From an uncultured Colwellia sp. (lineage in GTDB: Bacteria > Pseudomonadota > Gammaproteobacteria > Enterobacterales > Alteromonadaceae): DNA of 15,682 nt. This document shows positions 9,114 through 14,366 of this stretch, piece after piece (within the stretch, counting starts at the first letter, position 1; the number at the start of each line of letters is the position of its first letter). The stretch lies in contig CAJWBY010000116.1 in the NCBI GenBank assembly GCA_913020705.1, forward strand, positions 1 to 15,682, read 5' to 3'. The position numbers and the translations under genes were made by a program. The notes below the pieces were generated by a model. That model did not search any database, was not told where the DNA came from, and was given only the letters and a program-made list of their open reading frames with translations.

Positions 9114-9133
9114 AGGTAAAGCAATTTTATAGG

Positions 9134-9568
9134 TTAGAAAGGGTCTTTTAATATTTTATCAATAACCCAATCACCGTCTATCTGAATCAGTGATAAGCGC
9201 TTAACGTCTTTCATACGGTTATTATCATAAATACCATCAAAATAAACAGTAATTACTGCAGCATCTTTAAACTGTTCACGAACTTTCACACCACTGTCAT
9301 CTGGCGAGGCCACAACACTATCGTAAGACATATTAAATAAGTGTCTCGCAACCGCTTTAGGCGATTTGTAATGCAAGATTATTCTTGATAGTTGTGGGCT
9401 ACAAACCTTAGCTGCTTTTTTTACATTTTTTTCGTTGTAAAGCGCATCAAAAAAAGCAATAGCAACAACTTCAGGGCTTTCAGATGTCTTAATGTCTCCA
9501 TTTCCTTCGTCACCACATGCAGTGAGGAGAAGTGTTAATGAGATAAGTATTAATTTTAAATAGTTCAT
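9134..9568 (-). CDS. Small lipoprotein, DUF4878-like
   Basis: A 144-residue predicted lipoprotein. The signal peptide ends in the lipobox LTAC with Cys18, followed by GDEGNG. The rest (SPEVVAIAFFDALYNEKNVKKAAKVC..., then FDGIYDNNRMKDVKRLSLIQIDGDWVIDK) has the shape of small NTF2-like DUF4878 proteins: an N-terminal helix describing a 'count of events' region, then strands ending in a GDW(V/K)I motif. The function of such proteins is not known. The gene is alone, convergent with ggt. Another Cys (in KVCSPQ) is present but its role is unclear. The family call is from general resemblance and is moderate. Confidence 0.7.
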   Translation of the reverse strand: MNYLKLILISLTLLLTACGDEGNGDIKTSESPEVVAIAFFDALYNEKNVKKAAKVCSPQLSRIILHYKSPKAVARHLFNMSYDSVVASPDDSGVKVREQFKDAAVITVYFDGIYDNNRMKDVKRLSLIQIDGDWVIDKILKDPF

Positions 9569-9655
9569 GAGTTATAAATATTCGATTTTAAGTATCTTTA
9601 TATACTACCTTAAATTTTTCATTGGTTAATATTAAATGTTATAAAAACTAAGATA

Positions 9656-9690
9656 TTGTTGAAATTTAACAAAGTAAGCCCATATATAAT
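9656..9690 (+). promoter_or_regulatory. Candidate promoter and palindrome before the 131-residue gene
   Basis: TTGAAA at 9659-9664, an 18-base spacer and TATATA at 9683-9688 (overlapping TATAAT at 9685-9690). The -35 sits inside a perfect inverted repeat, TTGTT (9656-9660) and AACAA (9668-9672), which could be an operator. No regulator is identified. Confidence 0.4.
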
Positions 9691-9705
9691 CTATTAATGA
9701 ATTAT

Positions 9706-9711
9706 AAGGAG
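9706..9711 (+). promoter_or_regulatory. Strong ribosome-binding site that supports a TTG start
   Basis: AAGGAG ends six bases before the TTG at 9718. No ATG lies nearby in that frame, so this decides the start of the next gene. Confidence 0.75.
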
Positions 9712-9717
9712 TAACAA

Positions 9718-10113
9718 TTGCAAAATATAATTTTGAACTTTATTTTGTTCATAAGCTCTGTATTATCCGTTAATACTGTTACTTCAGTCCCTTTGTCATC
9801 GGTTATTAGCAACGATACTCAACAAGTGGAATACATAGATTATTGTATTGAAGCCCCGATACTAATCTTACAAAAAACTACAGAAGTTCATTTATATGAT
9901 GTATTAAGTTCATTAAGTCTTAATGGAACTTATTTGGACATATTCAATGACACTTTTGATTTACATCAAGATTCTCTCATACTTGTCGATACATTGATAA
10001 GTAAACAAAAGTATAAAATTCAAAAACAGACTTTTCAAAAGTCTATTACAACTATCCGTCTACAATTCATTAAAACGCTTTATCAAGTTGAAAGTGAAAA
10101 CCTCAGCGCTTAA
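9718..10113 (+). CDS. Hypothetical secreted protein
   Basis: A 131-residue protein I do not recognise. It begins at TTG with a strong AAGGAG ribosome-binding site. The N-terminus (MQNIILNFILFISSVLSVN) is hydrophobic and lacks the positive residues expected of a signal peptide, so it could be an atypical signal or a membrane anchor. The rest is mixed polar sequence with no motif known to me, containing one Cys (DYCIEAP) and a Lys/Gln/Thr-rich C-terminal third likely to be helical. It is followed after 72 bases by another small gene on the same strand, with no terminator visible between them. Codon use looks like its neighbours, so it is probably a real gene. Confidence 0.55.
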   Translation: MQNIILNFILFISSVLSVNTVTSVPLSSVISNDTQQVEYIDYCIEAPILILQKTTEVHLYDVLSSLSLNGTYLDIFNDTFDLHQDSLILVDTLISKQKYKIQKQTFQKSITTIRLQFIKTLYQVESENLSA

Positions 10114-10185
10114 CTGATTATTTTAATAAATATCCGTTTGATCATTTATTGATTAAACCTTTTAAATAATTTGATTGAGTGTTCT

Positions 10186-10461
10186 ATGGAAAATATCCTT
10201 ACGTACGACCTATATTTGGCGTTAGCGCCATGGTTAGTTTTTGCTGTACTGTCAATATTAGCGATAATACTAATGAAGTTTGCTAAAAAACGCCGCGGTA
10301 TAGCCATTGCCTTTGCTGTTTTTGTTCAAATGTTTTCACCAGATCCTCTTGTTGAAAAGACTATTGCTATGGTGGTTTCTGAAAAAAGAGCAATAAAAAA
10401 GCAACAAGCCGAAGATGGCGGAGAAAAGGGGCTTATAAAAAAGCGAGTGAAAAAAGATTGA
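10186..10461 (+). CDS. Small conserved-type membrane protein, function unknown
   Basis: A 91-residue protein with one clear N-terminal membrane span (about residues 9-30, LYLALAPWLVFAVLSILAII) and a second short hydrophobic stretch (GIAIAFAVFVQMF, about 38-50). Between them lies a basic loop KFAKKRRG; the C-terminal 40 residues are highly charged (EKRAIKKQQAEDGG...KKRVKKD) and should lie in the cytoplasm. I chose the ATG at 10186; a TTG at 10171 is in frame but has no ribosome-binding site. Similar small membrane proteins occur in Alteromonadales as hypothetical proteins (recollection, not checked). It ends at the hairpin shared with dusC. Confidence 0.6.
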   Translation: MENILTYDLYLALAPWLVFAVLSILAIILMKFAKKRRGIAIAFAVFVQMFSPDPLVEKTIAMVVSEKRAIKKQQAEDGGEKGLIKKRVKKD

Positions 10462-10477
10462 GAAAAGGTCTTATTAC

Positions 10478-10510
10478 AAAATGCCAAACGCCAATGTTCT
10501 GGCATTTTCT
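10478..10510. terminator. Terminator hairpin between the small membrane protein and dusC
   Basis: AAAATGCCA at 10478-10486 pairs with TGGCATTTT at 10500-10508 around a 13-base loop, with T-rich sequence after it on the plus strand. In the minus direction the A-run gives a T-run, so it can also end dusC. Confidence 0.7.
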
Positions 10511-10522
10511 AAATAAGTTTGT

Positions 10523-11482
10523 TTATAAAGAATTCGTTGAAGATTTATTTAATAAAGTTAAAATTTCTTCTTTATTTTTTAATGTTTTAATATCACTAAA
10601 CAGTTGCTCCGCCTCCGGGTATTGTAACCTTAAGTAGCGTAACCATTGCTTTAATCGACTAGAGAAATAAAAACTTTTATCGCCAATTAATTCAAGTTCA
10701 CTGTATTGCTTTAGAAGAGTACAAATTTGTTGCCAAGGCATAGGTTGTTGATTGTCTTTTATCACCGCTTCTAAGTTTGGTAAAGCAAGCGCGCCACGGC
10801 CAAGCATTAAGTTAGGGGTATGGCTTTCTTCTATACAGCGATGGGCATCTGCTAAATTCCAAATTTCACCATTTGCGAAAATTTCTATCGGATATTTTTT
10901 AACTATATCTGCGATAAAATGCCAGTAGGCAGGAGGGCGATAGCCGTCAGCTTTTGTTCTAGCGTGAATCGTTAGTTGATCAGCATTAGCTGACGTAATA
11001 GCGCTTACTATTTCATCTAACAATGATGCATCATCAAAGCCTAAGCGAATTTTCGCTGATAGTACGACGTCTTTTCCAAGCGCTTCTTTTACTGCGAGCA
11101 CTATTTTATAAATATCTTCAGGCGTTTTAAGTAATGCTGCACCACCGCGGTTTTTATTCACTGTTTTAGCAGGACAACCAAAATTAATATCTAACCCATG
11201 AGAACCAAGTTCTACAGCTCTAACAGCATTCTCTGCCATCCAGTTTGGTTCTTGTCCAAGTAACTGCATTCTAAGGGGCGTTCCAGATTTCGTAAAACCT
11301 TGCTGTTCTAGTTCAGGACATACCTTATAAAAGCATCGCTCGGGTAATAATTGATCAACAATCCGAAGAAATTCAGTGATGCAAAAATCGTAATTATTCA
11401 ATGAGGTTAATAAATGACGCATCAAAGCATCGGCCACACCTTCCATTGGTGCTAAAACCACTTTTTTTACTTGAGTATTCAT
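10523..11482 (-). CDS. dusC: tRNA-dihydrouridine(16) synthase
   Basis: A 319-residue flavoenzyme of the Dus family that reduces uridine to dihydrouridine in tRNA using NADPH. The TIM-barrel start is VVLAPMEGVADALMR; the catalytic Cys103 lies in NFGCPAKTVNKNRGG, the Dus signature. FMN-binding barrel segments follow (LSAKIRLGFDD, LTIHARTK, IFANGEIWN, LMLGRGALA), then a helical C-terminal domain that binds tRNA. The length and sequence are closest to the DusC branch, which in E. coli modifies U16. The gene stands alone, divergent from the Cys-repeat gene. The start ATG at 11482 has only a weak ribosome-binding site; a ten-base palindrome AGGTTAACCT (11490-11499) lies just upstream. Confidence 0.93.
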   Translation of the reverse strand: MNTQVKKVVLAPMEGVADALMRHLLTSLNNYDFCITEFLRIVDQLLPERCFYKVCPELEQQGFTKSGTPLRMQLLGQEPNWMAENAVRAVELGSHGLDINFGCPAKTVNKNRGGAALLKTPEDIYKIVLAVKEALGKDVVLSAKIRLGFDDASLLDEIVSAITSANADQLTIHARTKADGYRPPAYWHFIADIVKKYPIEIFANGEIWNLADAHRCIEESHTPNLMLGRGALALPNLEAVIKDNQQPMPWQQICTLLKQYSELELIGDKSFYFSSRLKQWLRYLRLQYPEAEQLFSDIKTLKNKEEILTLLNKSSTNSL

Positions 11483-11539
11483 ATGTCTAAGGTTAACCTG
11501 AAAATGAGTGATAAGTTTACTCTATAAAGAACAAATATT

Positions 11540-11556
11540 TTTCAACATTATTGAAA
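11540..11556. promoter_or_regulatory. Inverted repeat in the divergent dusC / Cys-repeat region
   Basis: TTTCAA (11540-11545) and TTGAAA (11551-11556) around 5 bases. It lies 77 bases before the Cys-repeat start and could be a regulator site. I could not find a convincing -10/-35 pair for that gene nearby. Confidence 0.3.
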
Positions 11557-11633
11557 TTTATTTACTGAGTCGAAGGTCTTTGTTCTTAGCTTACATATGT
11601 AGTGCCAAAATTATAAAATTAAAGGAAAACATA

Positions 11634-11984
11634 ATGAAACTTTTGAAAAAATCATCGATGACAGCTCTATTAGGTTTATTTGCTCTATCTCTTGCTGTAT
11701 CAGCACCTGTAAAAGCAGAAACCAATCCTTTTGAAACTAAAAGCATTGTCGCTATTGTAGCTGAAGAAGCTAAAGCAGGTAAGTGCGGCGAAGGCAAGTG
11801 TGGCGAAAGTAAAAAAGCCAAAGCAGGTAAGTGCGGCGAAGGCAAGTGTGGCGAAAGTAAAAAAGCCAAAAAAGGCAAGTGCGGCGAAGGTAAATGTGGC
11901 GAAAGTAAAAAAGCCAAAAAAGGCAAGTGCGGCGAAGGTAAATGTGGCGAAAGCAAAGCAAAAGCTAAAAAATGTGGCGGTTAA
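11634..11984 (+). CDS. Secreted Cys-rich EGKCG-repeat protein, HvfA-like RiPP metallophore precursor
   Basis: A 116-residue exported protein. The start ATG at 11634 follows AAAGGA at a good distance; the longer in-frame reading from 11508 has no signal and is rejected. A clear signal peptide (KKSS...LLGLFALSLAVSA) ends at APVKA|ET, residue 28. After a short linker come four 16-residue repeats of A-K-(A/K)-G-K-C-G-E-G-K-C-G-E-S-K-K and a final KKCGG: nine Cys in all, no other hydrophobic core. EGKCG repeats mark the HvfA family, whose Cys are turned into oxazolone/thioamide groups by an MNIO (DUF692) enzyme with a DUF2063 partner, giving a copper-binding peptide. Neither partner is next to this gene, so it is an orphan, served from elsewhere or unmodified. 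Even unmodified it should bind soft metals. A good terminator follows. Family call from motif only. Confidence 0.75.
   Translation: MKLLKKSSMTALLGLFALSLAVSAPVKAETNPFETKSIVAIVAEEAKAGKCGEGKCGESKKAKAGKCGEGKCGESKKAKKGKCGEGKCGESKKAKKGKCGEGKCGESKAKAKKCGG
11769..11960 (+). repeat. Four tandem 48-bp in-frame repeats
   Basis: Units at 11769-11816, 11817-11864, 11865-11912 and 11913-11960, each 16 codons. Units 1 and 2 differ by one synonymous base (GCT/GCC); units 3 and 4 agree until the last few codons. Between the pairs, the second residue changes (AGK to KGK) and several third bases change. They encode the GKCGEGKCGE repeats. There are no spacers, so this is not a CRISPR array. Confidence 0.95.
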
Positions 11985-12018
11985 TTCTTATTAACTAATA
12001 CAACAAAAATACTATTAG

Positions 12019-12054
12019 AAAACCATGTTAATCATAGATTATCATGGTTTTTTT
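12019..12054 (+). terminator. Rho-independent terminator of the Cys-repeat gene
   Basis: AAAACCATG (12019-12027) pairs with CATGGTTTT (12043-12051); beyond one T-T mismatch a further 5 bp pair (TAATC/GATTA) to an ATA loop. A long T-run follows (12048-12054). Confidence 0.85.
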
Positions 12055-12134
12055 ATATTACACTTTTTTAAAGTAATCCCCCTTAATCAAAGAAATGCAC
12101 ATAATAAAATTTAGCTATTTCATGATGAATTATC

Positions 12135-12174
12135 TTGTAATCTTTCTTTAACCCTTTAGTCATTTTTCTGCCAC
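12135..12174 (+). promoter_or_regulatory. Tandem Pho-box-like operator before the anchor-I lipoprotein
   Basis: Four 7-base half-sites lie exactly 11 bases apart: TTGTAAT (12135), CTTTAAC (12146), TAGTCAT (12157) and CTGCCAC (12168). Compared with the PhoB half-site CTGTCAT/C they match at 5, 5, 5 and 6 of 7 positions, and the 4-base spacers are T/C-rich. The last pair ends 57 bases before the start codon with AT-rich sequence (ATAAATTATTTA) after it, where a -10 would be. The regulator itself is not in the window. Confidence 0.55.
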
Positions 12175-12231
12175 ATAAATTATTTAGTGTATCCCTAATT
12201 TAAATACCAACACTAAACTTAGGGCTTAATA

Positions 12232-14097
12232 ATGTATAAAAATATCAAATGTAAATTGGGGCTATTAGCTTTAGCTATATCATTAGGACTAACCGGTTGT
12301 GACCTTGATGGTAAAGATGGAGACCAAGGTTTAATTGGTATTCAAGGGGAACAAGGTGTCGCTGGCAATAATGGTAATGACGGTAAGACTTTACCCAGGT
12401 CTTTAAATGTTGAAGTGGTAGGACGTTTTGCTACGGGCATATACGGTAAAAGTGCTGCAGAAATTGTTCAATTTCATAAAAGTTCTAACTCTGCATTTGC
12501 GATTAATGGTGCAACTAATCAAATTGAGGTCATTAACTTAGCAAACCTTTCTGTAACAGCGTCAAGTAATCCTACCTCAGATGAAAGTTTAAGTTCAAGT
12601 GCCTTTACTTTTCCGTTAAGTGTTTCTGTAAAAAGTAGCTCTGGTTTTGATAAAGAAATTCTTTTAGCTGCAGTTAACTCAATTGCGATTAAAGATAACT
12701 TACTCGCAATCGCTGTTGAAGGACAAGTAAAACAAAACAATGGAGCTATTTTATTTTACCGCCTAAATGAACTGGGCGAGGGCGCTTTTATTAAAGCCGT
12801 TGAAGCAGGTGCTTTACCGGATATGGTGACCTTTACACCTGATGGGTTAAAGGTTTTAGTCGCAAATGAAGGCGAGCCTAGTGCTGATTATAGTAACGAC
12901 CCTGAGGGATCTATTTCGGTTATATCAGTATTAGATTCAGTGCCTGCAAACATTGCTACAACAATTAATTTGAACACAGACATAGTCTTTAATGATGATA
13001 ATTTAGATCCTGAAGATTTTGATACCGACGCCAAACGCTTGGCTATTTTATCAAACTCAGGAGTGAAATTTGCAGGTCCAACAGGAAATACTGTTGCTAA
13101 GGATTTAGAGCCTGAATACATAACCACATCTCACGATAGTAAAATGGCGTTTGTTTCTCTTCAAGAAAATAATGCCATTGGTCTTATAAACCTTGAAGAT
13201 AATACGATTGAAGTTAAGGCTTTAGGTTATAAAGACTGGAGTCAATATCAATTAGATTTTACCAATAAAGACGAAATGGCTGAATTTAAGAGTGTTGAAG
13301 GGCTCTACGGCATGTACCAACCCGATACAATTGTGTCATATACTTGGAATGACACTACCTTTATTCTTTCTGCAAACGAAGGTGATGCAAGAGACTATGA
13401 TGGTTATTCAGAAGAAGTACGTGTAAAAGACATTATTGACCCCGATGAATTAAACAAAACACTTTCTACTGACCTTCAAATGCAATATGACCAATCAGGT
13501 GGAAAGAATTACCTTGGTCGTTTGAAAGTTACTACTGCACTTGGTGATGAAAATCAAGATGGCGAATTTGAAAAATTATTTGCTTATGGAGCTCGATCAT
13601 TCTCTATATGGGATCAAAATGCCAATTTAGTTTTTGATTCTGGTGATGATTTTGGGAAAATTTCATCAGCAATCTTGGGCGAAAATTTTAATGCTGCCCA
13701 CACAGCAAACAAAGGTGATAATCGTTCTGATGATAAAGGTGGTGAACCTGAAGCGATTGATGTGGGTGAAATTGAAGGGAGAACATACGCATTCATAGCA
13801 CAAGAACGTGCGGGTGATTTATTTGTTTATGATATTACTAACCCATTTAACACTGCTTTCGTGACACATTACAATAATCGAGACTTTAATATTGATTACG
13901 AAATGGATGATGACTTAGATAATCCATGTGATGTCAATGAGGGCATGGACTGTACCAACATTAACTTAGCTGGCGATTTAGGGCCTGAAAGCATAAAGTT
14001 TGTATCGGCTGAAGATAGCCCAACTGACAAACCGTTATTGATTATTGGAAATGAAGTGTCTGGAACGGTAACCGTTTATCAAGTTACTGAACAATAG
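12232..14097 (+). CDS. Choice-of-anchor I domain lipoprotein with collagen-like stalk
   Basis: A 621-residue lipoprotein. The signal ends with lipobox LTGC (Cys23). Residues 27-53 are nine unbroken Gly-X-Y triplets (GKD GDQ GLI GIQ GEQ GVA GNN GND GKT), a collagen-like stalk. From about 58 to the end is one long domain of the choice-of-anchor I family, often annotated as alkaline-phosphatase-like, probably a beta-propeller. Family marks: LEPEYITTSHDSKMAFVSLQ near 285-305, NEGDARDYDGY near 380, and DNRSDDKGGEPEAIDVGEI...GRTYAFIAQER near 490-520, closing with GNEVSGTVTVYQV. Asp-rich loops such as DENQDGEFE (439-447) could bind calcium. Its activity is not proven; phosphatase or esterase action is inferred from the family. 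A Pho-like operator precedes it. AGGG at 12221 is a modest ribosome-binding site. It stands alone, with a terminator after it. Confidence 0.85.
   Translation: MYKNIKCKLGLLALAISLGLTGCDLDGKDGDQGLIGIQGEQGVAGNNGNDGKTLPRSLNVEVVGRFATGIYGKSAAEIVQFHKSSNSAFAINGATNQIEVINLANLSVTASSNPTSDESLSSSAFTFPLSVSVKSSSGFDKEILLAAVNSIAIKDNLLAIAVEGQVKQNNGAILFYRLNELGEGAFIKAVEAGALPDMVTFTPDGLKVLVANEGEPSADYSNDPEGSISVISVLDSVPANIATTINLNTDIVFNDDNLDPEDFDTDAKRLAILSNSGVKFAGPTGNTVAKDLEPEYITTSHDSKMAFVSLQENNAIGLINLEDNTIEVKALGYKDWSQYQLDFTNKDEMAEFKSVEGLYGMYQPDTIVSYTWNDTTFILSANEGDARDYDGYSEEVRVKDIIDPDELNKTLSTDLQMQYDQSGGKNYLGRLKVTTALGDENQDGEFEKLFAYGARSFSIWDQNANLVFDSGDDFGKISSAILGENFNAAHTANKGDNRSDDKGGEPEAIDVGEIEGRTYAFIAQERAGDLFVYDITNPFNTAFVTHYNNRDFNIDYEMDDDLDNPCDVNEGMDCTNINLAGDLGPESIKFVSAEDSPTDKPLLIIGNEVSGTVTVYQVTEQ
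12304..12384 (+). repeat. Collagen-like Gly-X-Y coding stretch
   Basis: Nine consecutive Gly-X-Y triplets right after the lipid-anchored Cys. Bacterial collagen-like segments of this kind can form trimers and act as rigid spacers; only nine triplets may be short for a stable helix. Confidence 0.75.
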
Positions 14098-14126
14098 AAT
14101 TTTAATATTATTCTAGTTGATTATCG

Positions 14127-14149
14127 AGCCTGCGTTAGCAGGCTTTTTT
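14127..14149 (+). terminator. Rho-independent terminator after the anchor-I gene
   Basis: AGCCTGC (14127-14133) pairs with GCAGGCT (14138-14144) over a GTTA loop, followed by six T. It lies 30 bases after the stop. Confidence 0.92.
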
Positions 14150-14366
14150 AATGCCGCTGCTCGATTAAAAATCAATCTAAGACATAAGTATTTGTGGTGA
14201 TTTTAAATTGTTTTCTATGAACAATTTAATCAATTAATGTAATTTTTCCAAGACTAATGTAACGAAAACACAGATAATGGCCATAATTAATCACAGATCG
14301 CCGATAGGCAGCCACTAGAACCTCCAAAATACTTTGGTTTTAGCGCATAACACCGGAAAATATTTC

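Noticed and set aside
11490..11499. AGGTTAACCT palindrome before dusC as an operator
   Set aside because: A single ten-base palindrome is expected by chance in a window of this size; no known regulator is matched.
11508..11633. Longer start for the Cys-repeat protein (158 residues)
   Set aside because: The extra 42 residues bury the signal peptide, and the ATG at 11634 has a well-placed AAAGGA site.
11769..11960. Regular 48-bp repeats as a CRISPR array
   Set aside because: The repeats are contiguous with no unique spacers, stay in one reading frame and encode a signal-peptide-bearing protein.
11591..11961. Open frames antisense to, or out of frame with, the Cys-repeat gene
   Set aside because: They are by-products of the repeats, with low-complexity products (HLPSPHLP, FRHIYLRR types) and no ribosome-binding site.
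14324..14341. CCAAA/TTTGG hairpin followed by T residues before the OsmC-YcaO gene
   Set aside because: A 5-bp stem is too weak to call a terminator or riboswitch, and nothing else in the leader supports one.
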